Shown here piece by piece: positions 32,983 to 44,461 of a stretch of 64,000 nt of DNA. Location of the stretch: NCBI GenBank assembly GCA_024741835.1, contig JAENRP010000128.1:9710-73709 (forward strand). The letters are read 5' to 3'. The first letter of the stretch is position 1. The number at the start of each line of letters is the position of its first letter. The notes under the pieces were generated by a model. The model had not been told where the DNA came from. It saw only the letters and a list, made by a program, of their open reading frames with translations, and did no database searches. The position numbers and the translations under genes are program-made. Source of the DNA: Diplocarpon mali. Lineage: Eukaryota; Ascomycota; Leotiomycetes; Helotiales; Drepanopezizaceae.

Positions 32983-35079
32983 ATGGAGGTCGCGAGCAGA
33001 ACAGATGACGCGAAGCAGGCAGCTGCAAAAGCTGAATATGGCAAACTCTTGACAATGCGCTCAGGAGGAACATATATTCCTCCAGCGCGTCTTCGTGCTC
33101 TCCAGAGCCAAATTACTGATAAGAGCAGTAAGGAGTACCAGCGCATGGCTTGGGAAGCTTTAAAAAAGTCTATAAACGGATTGATCAACAAAGTTAACGT
33201 CTCTAACATCAAGTTCATCGTCCCAGAGTTGTTTGGCGAAAATCTGATCCGAGGTCGAGGACTCTTTTGCAGAAGCATTATGAAAGCGCAGGCTGCCAGT
33301 TTACCTTTCACCCCTATTTACGCCGCGATGGTCGCTATCGTTAATACGAAACTACCAAATGTTGGCGAACTCCTACTTAAGCGCCTCATTACACAATTTA
33401 AGAAGGGCTTCAAGCGAAACGACAAGGCAGTCTGTCTTTCCGCGACAACCTTTATCGCACATCTTTGCAATCAGCAAGTTGCTCATGAAATACTAGCAGC
33501 GCAAATATTGCTTCTCCTCCTAAACAAGCCAACGGATGATAGTGTCGAAATTGCTGTTGGTCTAACGCGGGAGGTTGGACAACATCTTGAGGAGATGAAT
33601 CAGGCCATTGCCATCGCAGTCTTTGATCAATTCAGAAACATCTTGAATGAAGCTGACATTGATAAGAGAGTCCAGTATATGATTGAGGTCCTTTTCCAAG
33701 TGCGGAAGGATAAATATAAGGACAATCCCGCGATCAAGGATGAATTGGACCTGGTTGAAGAAGACGACCAGATTACTCACAAGAGCTCCCTGGATGATGA
33801 GATTGATGTGCAAGATAGCCTGAATGTCTTCAAGTTTGATGCGAAGTGGGAGGAGAATGAAGAAATTTACCAGCGGACAAAAGCAGAGATTCTGGGAGAA
33901 GCTAGCGGCGAGGATGGAGATGAAGACGACAGCGATGACAGTGAGGATGAGGAAGACAATCAAGAAGAAAAGGCGTTGGAGATCAAGGACCAGAGTAACG
34001 CAGACCTTGTTGCTCTACGAAAAACAATATATTTGACCATCATGTCGAGTATTGATCCTGAGGAGTGCTGCCACAAGCTGATGAAAGTCAACCTTCCAGC
34101 TGGCTTGGAGCACGAGCTTCCCTCGATGATTATCGAGTGTTGCTCTCAGGAGAAAACTTACTCTAAGTTCTACGGTTTGATAGGCGAGCGTTTTGCGAAG
34201 ATCAACCGTCTTTGGACCGACTTGTTCGAGCAGTCTTTCGCTAAGTACTACGATACAATCCATCGCTACGAGACAAACAGACTTCGAAATATCGCACGTT
34301 TCTTCGGCCATCTTCTCAGCTCGGATGCGCTTGGTTGGCACGTCTTTTCGGTGATCCATCTGAATGAGGAAGAAACAACATCAAGCAGCCGTATCTTCAT
34401 CAAGATTTTATTTGAGGACTTGGCTGAAGAAATGGGTATGCCAAAGTTACAAGCCCGATTGAAGGACAACACATTACGTCCATATTTTGAAGGCATCTTC
34501 CCCCGTGATAATCCCCGCAACACGAGATTCTCGATCAACTATTTCACTTCTATCAAGATGGGACCGGTGACCGAAGAAATGCGAGAATACTTGGCAAACA
34601 TACCCAAGCCTACTTTGCCAGCACCGCCTCAAGCGGACTCGTCTGATTCTGAGTCTAGCTATTCCTCTTATACGGACTCATCATATTCTCGATCGCGAAG
34701 CCGGTCCCTAGGCCGGTCCCATCCACGGAAGTCACAGACGACCAAGAGACAACGAGATTATTCGAGCTCTCGGTCACGCTCTCTTTCACGCTCCCCCTCC
34801 CGCTCACGCTCGATTTCCCGTTCGCGATCACGATCAATTTCTCTGTCGCGCTCGCCGTCCCCGCGTCGTACCCGCCCAAGATCCTGGACGCCTGATGAAC
34901 GGAGCCCGTCTCCCCCCAGACGACGACGAAGCCCATCGCCCGCGTATAGGAGGCGGAGGCGAAGTTCGACGCCTCCTAGGAGACGATGTCCATCAACCCC
35001 TCCCAGAAGACGAAGCCCTTCTCTACCTCGAGGACGACGGAGTCCGTCCCCTCCGCTGAAGAGAAGAAGGTTCTCCTAG
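32983..35079 (+). CDS. CWC22: Pre-mRNA-splicing factor CWC22
   Basis: A single exon of 698 codons from the ATG at 32983. A MIF4G domain covers about residues 45-240 (KKSINGLINKVNVSNIKFIV, LPNVGELLLKRLITQFKKGF). An acidic linker (GEDGDEDDSDDSEDEED) precedes an MA3 domain at about residues 335-450 (LRKTIYLTIMSSIDPEECCH). The tail from about residue 570 is an RS domain with SRSRSRSLGRS-type and SPSPPRRRR-type repeats. Family knowledge: CWC22 binds eIF4AIII and is needed for the catalytic spliceosome and exon-junction complex loading. Fungal homologues often have shorter RS tails. No intron is needed. The gene ends 21 codons after CPSTPPRRR. Confidence 0.95.
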   Translation: MEVASRTDDAKQAAAKAEYGKLLTMRSGGTYIPPARLRALQSQITDKSSKEYQRMAWEALKKSINGLINKVNVSNIKFIVPELFGENLIRGRGLFCRSIMKAQAASLPFTPIYAAMVAIVNTKLPNVGELLLKRLITQFKKGFKRNDKAVCLSATTFIAHLCNQQVAHEILAAQILLLLLNKPTDDSVEIAVGLTREVGQHLEEMNQAIAIAVFDQFRNILNEADIDKRVQYMIEVLFQVRKDKYKDNPAIKDELDLVEEDDQITHKSSLDDEIDVQDSLNVFKFDAKWEENEEIYQRTKAEILGEASGEDGDEDDSDDSEDEEDNQEEKALEIKDQSNADLVALRKTIYLTIMSSIDPEECCHKLMKVNLPAGLEHELPSMIIECCSQEKTYSKFYGLIGERFAKINRLWTDLFEQSFAKYYDTIHRYETNRLRNIARFFGHLLSSDALGWHVFSVIHLNEEETTSSSRIFIKILFEDLAEEMGMPKLQARLKDNTLRPYFEGIFPRDNPRNTRFSINYFTSIKMGPVTEEMREYLANIPKPTLPAPPQADSSDSESSYSSYTDSSYSRSRSRSLGRSHPRKSQTTKRQRDYSSSRSRSLSRSPSRSRSISRSRSRSISLSRSPSPRRTRPRSWTPDERSPSPPRRRRSPSPAYRRRRRSSTPPRRRCPSTPPRRRSPSLPRGRRSPSPPLKRRRFS

Positions 35080-37726
35080 AGAAAGAAGATTAGAGTGTAT
35101 TTAAATTGCGAAGACGCTGGAGTCGCGCCCATGTTGTAATAAACTGTATCAAAATGTGCTACTTCGCTCCCACCAGACTAGTGAATAGCAGCCTCTGTTT
35201 ATGTAAGTCGGTATGGTTGGAGCTTGTGAAATGAAGCTCAGAGACATTAGAGACATTAAAATATGCATGTTAATGATGCCGCCTATTGCTACTCAGCAAC
35301 GATATTCAAATGAATTTTTAGTTGGAAGATACAGGTCAGAGTACGAGCCTCTGGTCTCAGGTCGTCTGATACGTGATAGAAAGTAGTATTTCTAATAGTC
35401 ATCATGAGGTACTCTGCGGAGAGAATGGTTCGACGTAACCCCCCCCCCCCCCAAAGAGGGATTGGGATCGCAATACTGGTATCACAGTAGGTAGTCAGCA
35501 GTAGCGACAGCACCGTGGGTTTGTTCAATTGGCACATAATGTTTCTACCTCTGGAACTTCTGGATGAATGCACACAGACTGTACGCAAATTCGTCATGTC
35601 CCTGGAGTATGTAATCAGACCCCAGTTTTCGGTTCACGGAGGTCTTCCAAAACCTGCCCTCCTCGCCGTGGCGGCCTTCTGTTTCCTGGTGAACCCAGTT
35701 TATAGTCAGGGCTTGCGTGAACGCTGCGATCCTAGTTCACAGCCTGAGTGCCCACCGCTAGAACAAAGCGTCTAAAGAAAAAATAGAATGGAAAGGCTCT
35801 CAGACAGGACTCAGCTCGTCAGTTATCTCAACGGCAAAATCGTGCAGCATTTACCGCTAGGGTTTCGGCAGGGAATCGAAGAACTGCAAGGTACGTGAGA
35901 CTAATTATCAAGATGGCCTTGCGAATATCATCAATGGAGAAAATGATGCCTGCCACAGAGATGCTCATGAACCCCGAGATGGCTCACGAGAAGCCACTAC
36001 CGCTTCAAAACTGCATACCCAACGACAGTCTGCCACAACACCACTACTGGGAATTGAAGAACTTCTTCAAGTAAGAGCTTCGCAGGTTCATCACATCTCA
36101 CAATCCTCAATAGCGAGTGTGTCAAGTCCTAGAAGTTCGATGAATCCACCTCCATAGCCGAATCGGCAGCTGCAGTCGCCTCCAGGTCCCTTCGCGAGTG
36201 GTTACATCGGTGGCGTGTATGTGGAAATCCGCCCCTATACAGATTTATCAAATCCGAAGTTATATCTGGACAGAATGTTCAGCTTACTAACTGGCGTATA
36301 TGGGCGCAACTTTGTCGTCAAGATCTCGCGCGTCGAGAAGACGTTCATCACACCGCACTTATGGCAATGATTGCCCCAAGGAGACTACTAACAGAAGGGA
36401 AAACGCAGCAGACCAACCAGCTCAGCTGGCGTATTCGAAGTTTTCAAAGTCAGCTGGGAGTTTCTTAGTCACCAATGGGTCAATTCTCAGTATCCAGGGC
36501 ATACACGGCAGCACACTCCAGATGCCGTTCTCGCCGTACCAGGAGGTGCAAATATTAAGCCGTTGTCCTTCTGCACGTCTCTCGCGCCCGACAGGCTTAC
36601 GAATTCCAGCTCACGAAACGGCTCATCTGCAGCGCCCTGGACGCCTCCAAACTTCATGTGGAGAGATGGGTGAGAAAGCGAAAGACGCCGATACGCGACT
36701 CGGTACGGGATGGTCTTAACATCGGGATTGGGCTCGAGGGGATCGGTAACTTGTCGTTCTTGCTGAACATTGATCTATGATCTATAGGGCTCATAAAAGA
36801 CGGCGGGAGTGGGTTGGCAGACGTGGTAGTTGTGAGCGCTCGCGTCGAGGATTGACAAAAATTGGGAAATGCTGGTTCTGCCCAGGCCTTGCATAGGTAA
36901 GGTACAGTTTCTGTATGGCCTTCACTACTGAACTTCTGACATTCATCTTTCGGCCAAGTCCAAGCCCTGGGGAGAGACGAAAATCCTCGTTTCTGGACCA
37001 ACACGTGCCCTGGTTCTATTCCCTGTTTCTGTCGCCCGAAAGTCATTTGATACTGACTATGGAAAGTAAGATACCTTACTTACATGTATAAATGTCCAGT
37101 ACGCTGCTGCGTTGCGCGTCTAAGCAGTGAAAGAACTTGCAAACTGTAGACCACGCCTGGGAAACGGCCGTATGTTGAGCCCCTATGGGCTCTCAACCAT
37201 CGTGGTGCCCGAAAATATCACCTCCCACCAGCGAATGTCCTTCTTGCAAAACTACACCGAGAGGATGTGGATTGCGAATGAGATGAACGTCGCACGTTGT
37301 GAAACCCATCTCCGTAGTTGCTCCCTGAGGCGAGCCGGAAGACTCCATACAAACAAAAATCTTGAAGGGCAAATGGTGCACGATACAGATGAGCTATCTA
37401 GAAACATGCACCTTGAACACCCGAGCGACCTTAATGGATATATTCCAGCGAGCGAAGCTCCATGGTTTTAGTATTTTCGAGATCACCTTATATATCAGAT
37501 ATGTATTTTTTTGCGTGAGTATTAATACTAAACGGGTAGTGAAGGCTAGAGTGTCATAGTTAAATTGGAAGCAGAATGAGATTGAACGGCTGCGGATGCT
37601 TTGATGAGACGTTCGTGGGAACAGTGTGCTGCGATTCCAGAGAGCAAGGCAGTTCGCGCGATACAACAGTCGGTAATTATCACAGACCTTATTATTAATC
37701 CTTATTTACTGCTGGTGTATTCAACC
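35080..37726. other. Region with coding-like fragments but no clear gene
   Basis: A C-run lies at 35439-35452. A plus-strand frame ending at 35775 encodes a hydrophobic segment (ALLAVAAFCFLVNPVYSQ) resembling a secretion signal, without a convincing continuation. The 36.15-36.78 kb stretch is listed separately. A frame at 37127-37471 is unrecognised. The rest is nondescript. Confidence 0.4.
36150..36780 (+). pseudogene. Unrecognised coding-like segment with two in-frame stops
   Basis: One plus-strand frame reads well on both sides of two stops: REWLHRWRVCGNPPLYRFIK and WAQLCRQDLARREDVHH before, and VSRARQAYEFQLTKRLICSA and GLNIGIGLEGIGNLSFLLN after, ending in TGA at 36778-36780. The stops are TAG at 36466 and TAA at 36556, in phase with each other. 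Either an intron of about 110 nt spans both (a GT donor at the AAA|GTCAGC context and an AAG acceptor would keep frame) or the gene is broken. I do not recognise a family. A signal-like start may lie near 35598. Confidence 0.3.
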
Positions 37727-39442
37727 TTATGCGACGCCATTAGTCAAGTGCTCTCCCCCAACCCCATTAGCAAGTACAGCATTCGCCTCTTCAGCAGATT
37801 CCGTCCGGCACCTCTCGCACATGCACCATCCTCCTAGACTCCCCTGCGCCCACTCCCTTCTATCCTGAGCCTTCAGCTCGATATCACAATAGTGATTCAA
37901 AATCTCTTCGCCCTTCTTCACCCCACCGGGCAAGCCACCGACCCTTTTATCCCTACACCAAAGCTTCATACGGCCCTGCCATTCCCACTGCACATTTGGA
38001 TTACAGTCATGGTTCGCTAAACACCAAAGTGGATGCACGGCAGCGACCTCAGGATGTCCGTTTCGTTTGTTTACTCTTGCAGAAGCAGTACCACGAAATT
38101 TGCTGTAGAGAGTGTTGAGTACCCACAGATCGTAGCAAGCAAGTTCAGAGAAGATGTCGATATCCATTTTTTCGAGCACGTGGAGGGGTCCGGCAATGTT
38201 GTACTGGAAGGAGAAGGGGAGTGTCCAGATAGGAGGAGGTGGTGCGTTAGGCGAGAGCGAGACTGCATTTGCTGAACTTGGAAGAAAATCACCCCAGATG
38301 TGTTTTACTTCCTTCAATTCGAGAGGATGAAGTTCCTGGGTTGATGCCATTGCTAGCGAGCGGGAAAGGAGCAGGAGGTAGAGCGCATGTGGTTTTTCCT
38401 TAGGGTCGGGGTTCTTAGCTATAGTGTCGATGTCCTTGTCGCATACAGCAGGGTGATATCCTTCTTGTGCTCTTCTCAGGCAGTACTCATTGCAGAACAT
38501 AATGTCTTCGCAGTCCGGACAGCCAACCACGGTACTGCCTGCAGCCAGAGGAGGAAACTCCGAGCTACAGGCATCACATAGCGATTCCTTGAGGAGGTTG
38601 TTGGCAGCTAGGAGAGAGAACTCATCCAGAATTATCTCACCAGGATGGATATCTCTTTTCGCAAATAGTCCCAGTTGTTTGTTCGTCCGCAAAGACCCAG
38701 AGTCATCCAGACTTTCTCCGACGAACTCTTGGAGAGTCGGCAATTCCGTGATTCTAGCCTCAACATTTGGAGCTACCTGAGCCAGCTGCTCGTTCAGGAA
38801 GTCAAGGGTCTCCTGTGCGTAACGGTCTGGTTCGTGATGGTTCCATGGATATATTTCCCGCCGTACCAGCCCTTGGTCGGGCAGCTCATTTATATCCACT
38901 TCCTCAATCTTCAGCCTCCTCTTTGCCATATTCTCAATATATTCTCTGGCCTGCAGGAGTTCCTCATCCTGTGGCGCCGCGGCCAGACCCCTGTTGCAGA
39001 AGTCGTATGCACTTTTCAGACAGCCGCATAACAGCAAGCTTATAGCGAGGCTACGATAACATCGTATCGAGGCCGTATATGCGAGCTCCAGGGCTTTTTT
39101 GTCGTCGCTGCGGTTCAGTTGCATGCCCTCGATCCCGCCAGAAAGATCGAAACGCCTGGTACCCGGCTCCCGAAGGACTATAGGGACGCCCTTTACAGCA
39201 TGGGATCGCAGGGCATCCAATGCCTGCTCGTGGTATTCGAATTCTTCATTTCTGACCTCGTCTATGAGCAAAAGCGCTCTGTAAATATCCCCAGCGGCCA
39301 GATCAGGGTAGCCCAGTTCCGAGTAGGCTTCTGCCCTCTCCAGGTATGCGACAAGGTCGTATGGCGAGTCGATCAGGGTTTCCGTTATTTGTTGTCTTTT
39401 GTGTAGAAGGTAGGAGGTCTCTTCCTCGTCGTCGCTGTCCAT
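37727..39442 (-). CDS. SET/MYND-type methyltransferase with N-terminal TPR-like region
   Basis: A single exon of 571 codons. The N-terminal 170 residues look like helical TPR repeats (LIDSPYDLVAYLERAEAYSE, YRSLAISLLLCGCLKSAYDF). The SET domain begins at GLFAKRDIHPGEIILDEFSL and is interrupted by a Cys-rich MYND-like insert (CDACSSEFPPL, GCPDCEDIMFCNEYCLRRA). The cofactor/substrate core follows with HPLWCLANHDCNPNVQWEW and GEEILNHYCD. A post-SET cluster reads GGWCMCERCR near the C-terminus. Family knowledge: such SMYD-like fungal proteins are putative lysine methyltransferases; substrates are mostly unknown. The start MDSDDEEETS fits. Confidence 0.85.
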   Translation of the reverse strand: MDSDDEEETSYLLHKRQQITETLIDSPYDLVAYLERAEAYSELGYPDLAAGDIYRALLLIDEVRNEEFEYHEQALDALRSHAVKGVPIVLREPGTRRFDLSGGIEGMQLNRSDDKKALELAYTASIRCYRSLAISLLLCGCLKSAYDFCNRGLAAAPQDEELLQAREYIENMAKRRLKIEEVDINELPDQGLVRREIYPWNHHEPDRYAQETLDFLNEQLAQVAPNVEARITELPTLQEFVGESLDDSGSLRTNKQLGLFAKRDIHPGEIILDEFSLLAANNLLKESLCDACSSEFPPLAAGSTVVGCPDCEDIMFCNEYCLRRAQEGYHPAVCDKDIDTIAKNPDPKEKPHALYLLLLSRSLAMASTQELHPLELKEVKHIWGDFLPSSANAVSLSPNAPPPPIWTLPFSFQYNIAGPLHVLEKMDIDIFSELACYDLWVLNTLYSKFRGTASARVNKRNGHPEVAAVHPLWCLANHDCNPNVQWEWQGRMKLWCRDKRVGGLPGGVKKGEEILNHYCDIELKAQDRREWAQGSLGGWCMCERCRTESAEEANAVLANGVGGEHLTNGVA

Positions 39443-41455
39443 GGTACTCGCAGGTGTGACATGATTGAGAAGATGGGGAAGAAGAAAGTATTAAACTCCG
39501 CCTCCGTACCCCAGCAAGCGCATCACCCTTGAGTAAGATGAGTAAGGAATGGAGAGGTTGAGGTTGCATGTGCGAATCACAATCCACGATACAAAAGGCA
39601 GATGGGGACTAGGGCCGGAGGAAAAACTCCGGTATAAATGAGCGTTGTCGCAAGGAAGCTGAATCGGTGGGCATTTATACTTTTTTGGCGTCGAGAAGAT
39701 GGCTGTTCAGGGTCTTCGGGGTCTTCAGGGTCTTCCAAGGGATTAAGTTAAGTATCTGCAGATCAACGCATCAGGTGTTGGGAGGAGTACTTAGTCCATG
39801 GCGAAATAATCTGAGGTTTTCTGTCTGTGCGCTATACTAGAACTTTCTTTTGTGCAGGGGTTTCGACAGGGGGTATTTAAAGCTTAGGAATCAATAACAG
39901 TTGAGATAATTAGAGATTTGATTAGGGAAATGCCAAATAGATGTAAAGCAGTGATTGACGCAAAAGTTGGCTATATAAAATACTAAGGAATTCAATGAAA
40001 GCAGCATTGCCAAGAATCTAGTGTGCACAGACAGGGAACCTCAAATTATTACACCCTGTACGAAGTAATTAGTCGTTCGCCCAATAAAGCATGTAGTAAA
40101 GTAGCAATGATCTGCCTTTTTTCGCTTTTCTCTCTTCTTCATCATCTTCAGCATGGTACATTCTCAGCGCCACAGGTTTCGCGGCACCAGATAAACACCA
40201 GTCCGATGCTGGAGGTATCCCCTTTTAGACAGAGTTTAGCAGTCATTACTCACTGTACTAGACAACACACTGGCTCCCAATTCCACTTTTCAGTCCCATC
40301 CAGCTCAAACCAGCATGACGTACCAGAAACCTTCCAACCCCAGTTGAGTTGAAGCCGTCTCGAAGGTAAATGACTTCCCGCGTTGTGCGCAGATCAAAGG
40401 GATAGATCACGAAGTAAAAGGTGCAGAGGATTTTCAATTAAATGGAATATATACGCCCGATCTTGAAAGTTCCAAGCTTTTCTGCAGATCGGTACAGCGC
40501 AGCAAAGCTGTCCACTCCCCTTTTTTTTAACTGTTTCGCAAACATCCTGGATCAAAACCTAAGTTCTCATGATCTCCACAATCCAAGACAGCAACCACTC
40601 AGAAAACAATCGATTATAAATCAAAACTGATGTCTCGCTTACTAAAGCTTACTTTGATGCAATGGTTTATGCTTTTAAGAGCCCAAGAGTGAAGTTAGAG
40701 CCAAGATAGCTTCAACGACGGCCCAACCTTTATATTAGCCAGTAAGCTTTTAGAGTATGAGCTTTGGAATTATTTTTCAAAGCCTAAAATACAATCTCAT
40801 GCTCTGAGTGGCTGCTGACCTTGGTAGTGGAGAATGATAAGTAGGTTTTACTCTTTGCTGTCTGCTGTCTGCGGGGGGCATAAAGGAGGGTGGGGGGGCA
40901 GGTATACTTCGTACTAAAGGTAGATAATGTTAGTTTCTCATCTGTGCGTAGACCTATGAATGCTAGATACTTGGCAATGCTGCTTTATATGATTCCCTTA
41001 GTATTATCTTTAGGACAGGTACACTCAATGTTAGCTCTTTGTTGAATCTCTTGATCTCTAAATACTAAAAGCAGCGAATTAACATTCATTTATCATTGGA
41101 TATACCCCTTGTATAGGTACCCTGTAAACCGAACCCTTTAGAATCACCGCGTAGTGCGCACAGACGAAAATCTAACATTATTTTCAATATGTACTAAGTA
41201 CATTCGCTGAGATCATGCCCAACACATTCTCCTAAGGCGAGATATTCGATAACTCTCAACCACTACTACTCCGTAAACACATGTGCTAAATTTGAGCTCG
41301 AAAAATTGATGCAAGGCCCACCTCATCTGTTGGCAAAAGAAACCGTCATTCATTGAATTAGCCCGTCTACAACCTGAGCGGTCCTCTGACGTTTACCCAT
41401 GTCTAAAATCCAGCAAACAGCCTCAGTAACATTTCCACTCCAATACCAGCGTGTC
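39443..41455. other. 2.0-kb intergenic region
   Basis: No gene-like frame. AT content rises after about 39.8 kb and the sequence is nondescript. It contains the 5' side of the SET/MYND gene and the 3' side of the PHO13-like gene. Confidence 0.5.
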
Positions 41456-42530
41456 TCATCCCCTTAGATCACTCAGCTTGTCGACATAATAGGCTGGTAC
41501 CGCTATAGTATTTTTAGCTTCCCAGTCCTCCTTCTTGCTAACACCAGTCAAGACGGCGAGAGTCCCTCCTAGCTTCCCATCAACCCCGAATTTGATATCA
41601 GTGTTAAGCCTATCACCAACCATACACGCCTTAGTGCGATCGAATTGAAACTTTCCTTCTATCGAGTCCATCATGGCTTGACTCGGCTTTCCTAGCGCGA
41701 TGGGATCTCGCCCCGACATATTGATCAAGGGGATAACAATAGAACCGGCACCTGGGAAGAAACTGTGGTTGCTGGGGAGCGTGCTGTCGAGATTGGTAGC
41801 TAAAAATACTGCTCCCCTTCTGATATAGTGGTAGGCATGAGACAGCTTAAGGTAATTGACATGGAAGTCAAGACCAGCCAGCACAATGCCGACATTGTCG
41901 TCCAGCAGAGATCCATCGGCAATCCCAGTGAAGTCCTCCGGGGTAATGTCCCGTCGAAATGTAGGATCTGTTCCCCCAATGAATTCGATACCCTCGCTCT
42001 TCAGTTCCGTCTCGATTCCTTTCTCGCCGAGTACAAACACTTTATTTTTTGGTCCAGGAAGCTTCAAGATTCGGGAGATGTAGATTGCGGAGGAGTAGGC
42101 GGAGGCGAAGATCTCATCTACATTACTGGGTATGCCCATAGACGTGAGCTTCTTTTGATAATCAGGTCGAGATTTCGTTGAGTTGTTCGTAACGAAGACG
42201 ATTTTTTTGCCTTGGAAGGGTCAACAATCATCGCAGGATGGCAGGAACACAAACATACCTTTTGATCTTAGCAACTCCAATGTTTCAACCGTCCCTGGAA
42301 ACAAGTGGTCCCCAGACCATAGGACTCCTAGTCAATAAGATCAGCAGGGCTCATCAGTCCTGGAGGAGAACTTATACCATCGCAGTCAAACAGGAAGATC
42401 TGGATAGCAAGTCAGTTGTTGGATAATGCGGCACTTCGTAGTGCATTTTAGACTGACGCACGTCAAATTTGTCTATGAACTCGTTAATCGCAGCTGAGTC
42501 TCCGGAGAGACACCTGGGGAGGGTTGCCAT
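41456..42530 (-). CDS. PHO13: PHO13-like HAD phosphatase (4-nitrophenylphosphatase / phosphoglycolate phosphatase type)
   Basis: Four exons (42530-42462, 42399-42378, 42327-42259, 42210-41456) give 304 residues, typical for this family. HAD motif I FLFDCDGVLW spans exons 2 and 3, with the nucleophile and general acid Asp in a 22-nt exon. Motif II is VFVTNNSTKSRPDY, motif III is the Lys in ALGKPSQAMM and motif IV is CMVGDRLNTDIKFG. The C2-type cap lies between (VLAGLDFHVNYLKLSHAYHY). Family knowledge: these enzymes dephosphorylate 2-phosphoglycolate and other toxic metabolic side products. The start ATG gives MATLPRCLSGDSAAINEFID, as in homologues; an upstream in-frame ATG at 42638 is less likely. 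Confidence 0.93.
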
Positions 42531-43036
42531 ATTTTTCGAGGGGGGTTTGATCGAGGACGGTCGTCTTAAGATTCGTAAATTGTAAGTCACCAACCAATGT
42601 TGTCTGAGATGATCGGCAGTACCGGTTTTCGGCGGCATAAGACGGCTCGCTCCACGAGCGTGGGGGGTTCATATGGTTTGAACCTTTCGCAGGATCAGAT
42701 CAAGAAAAGAAAACATACCCATTCAGGCCAGTGACATCGAGAACAAAGAAGTAAGTCAGACCGCACTGGCCAATATGCCTGTACTTCGTGTATGCACTCT
42801 TGACCCCTTCTGAGCCTCACTGCGCAGCTCGGTACGATTTCCCATGTCACCGACTGTTAGAGCTCATTCAGAACATTTTCGCGCGAAGAAAAAGCCATCG
42901 TAATTCTGGCTTGCCAGCGATGACAGCAAAAAGAAGTCTATTCCAGAGGCAGGTCGTGACAACTGCACGACCGGATGGAGCAGCAGATACCCGAAAACAT
43001 ATAAGGACAAGGAGACTACATTGAATTGGGCTCTCT
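42531..43036. other. Intergenic spacer
   Basis: 506 bp between the PHO13-like start and the end of the coiled-coil protein gene; nothing recognised. Confidence 0.5.
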
Positions 43037-44461
43037 CTATCGAGATCTCCAGATTGCTCCCGCAATATGGGTAGAGGTACTATCATCCATAACGTCGTCA
43101 TTCATGCGCTTGATCCATTCCACTTCTGTCCTCATGGCATCTCGTTCAATCTGCGCCATGGTGTTCAGCTCCGCCAACATGCCTCTCACAAGACTGTGAC
43201 ACCCACAAACTACCAATTTCAGGCTCGATGTCCTGTCCGGAGTTCCCAGCTCTCTCAGGTGATCCCTCCACGTCTCCAATTTCCTTCCAATGGCTAGGCA
43301 ATCATCCTTCCATTCTCTGTCCAGCTCTTCCAAGAACACAATCTCATCACCATCCAGCCCCTCTTCCACTCTGGCCTCTAGAATGTCTTGACATTTTCTG
43401 AGCCACCTCTCAAACTTCCTAACGACCCGCAAGTACTTCCCGCCAGACTCGCCCAAATTCCAGACTCCGCTGATGACCTCATCCAGTACCTGGATTTTAT
43501 CTGCTAATGCCCAACCAGGTGTTCCCAGCTCCTGCCATACCTTCAGGGCCACACAGTTGATCTTCCCATTTTCCTCAAGTTCGAGTTGTAACAATTTCTT
43601 GTTTTTGTCAACAGTAGAATGGAATCGAACACCTAGTTTCGTCTTTGCGCTGGCCTTCCATTCCCTTTCTACCTGAACCGCATGCCTGTGCAGTAAATGC
43701 AATTGTAGCAGCTCGTTTTGTAGCTTCGCGATCTCTGCCGATATAGCAATATTTGAGGGGAGCTTGCTTGGTGAGGGCGGAGCCAGGAAAGTAGCTGGAT
43801 GTGGTTTTGGCGCCAGATTTTTGGCAGGTGAGAAATGTTGCTGGTATGTAGAAAAGGTCTGCCTCTTAAGTTGCGCGTCAGTATTGGCTGGCTGTGGCTT
43901 GGGTATCTCGACCGATATCCGTTTCGTTGATGGTTGGAATTTGGGTATCTCGACAGAATTTCGTTTCGGTGGTGGTAAAGCGGTGGAAGAGCTCACTAGC
44001 GTCGAAGATCTCGTACGGGCGTGGCCCTGGGGATTTATCGTAGAGCTGGAAGAGAATGAACTGGTCGAGGCATTACGAAGATGGCGTGAGGTCACTATAG
44101 GAGGTCTTGACCGGTCCTTAACTGGCTCAGGCTCCGTTGCTGCTGCTGCAGGTGGGTTTGCGCGACGATTTGAGGTTGACCTTTGCAAACTACCAACAGT
44201 ACTTGTAGTAGTAACGTTCGTACGAGGAGGGCGCATAGAAGAAGCATTGTTTGAAATGCCACCCGTTGCGCTGGGAGGGCGCCCTTTTGCTGATGTCGAT
44301 GTGCTCCGAGCAGTTCGTGTCGGCGGTTTCACTGGCAGCCGACTTGGAGACTGAGTCGGTCGCGCTGGCCGCGTCGGTTCATTCGCTGGATTTGTTCGCT
44401 CGATATTCGACCCGGCTGCTGGCTTGCGAAGCGATCGCGAGCTCGAAGGAATCGTGGACAT
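43037..44461 (-). CDS. Unrecognised protein with disordered N-half and helical C-half
   Basis: An intronless frame of 474 codons from the ATG at 44461 (MSTIPSSSRSLRKPAAGSN); it is also open further upstream, but without gene-like sequence. The first 230 residues are Ser/Thr/Pro/Arg-rich and include an internal repeat (KRNSVEIPKFQP and KRISVEIPKPQP, 12 residues apart). The second half is helical, with ISAEIAKLQNELLQLHLLHR (likely coiled coil), VWQELGTPGWALADKIQVLD and LRVVRKFERWLRKCQDILEA. No enzyme motif or family was recognised. The basic Ser/Thr-rich N-half plus coiled coil would fit a cytoskeletal or scaffold protein, but this is only an impression. Confidence 0.6.
   Translation of the reverse strand: MSTIPSSSRSLRKPAAGSNIERTNPANEPTRPARPTQSPSRLPVKPPTRTARSTSTSAKGRPPSATGGISNNASSMRPPRTNVTTTSTVGSLQRSTSNRRANPPAAAATEPEPVKDRSRPPIVTSRHLRNASTSSFSSSSTINPQGHARTRSSTLVSSSTALPPPKRNSVEIPKFQPSTKRISVEIPKPQPANTDAQLKRQTFSTYQQHFSPAKNLAPKPHPATFLAPPSPSKLPSNIAISAEIAKLQNELLQLHLLHRHAVQVEREWKASAKTKLGVRFHSTVDKNKKLLQLELEENGKINCVALKVWQELGTPGWALADKIQVLDEVISGVWNLGESGGKYLRVVRKFERWLRKCQDILEARVEEGLDGDEIVFLEELDREWKDDCLAIGRKLETWRDHLRELGTPDRTSSLKLVVCGCHSLVRGMLAELNTMAQIERDAMRTEVEWIKRMNDDVMDDSTSTHIAGAIWRSR

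Noticed and set aside
35439..35452. C homopolymer
   Set aside because: Simple-sequence tract, prone to sequencing error; no function indicated.
40640..40830. Possible transposase relic between the SET/MYND and PHO13-like genes
   Set aside because: Only a few plausible residues in a row with stops; no recognisable transposase motif.
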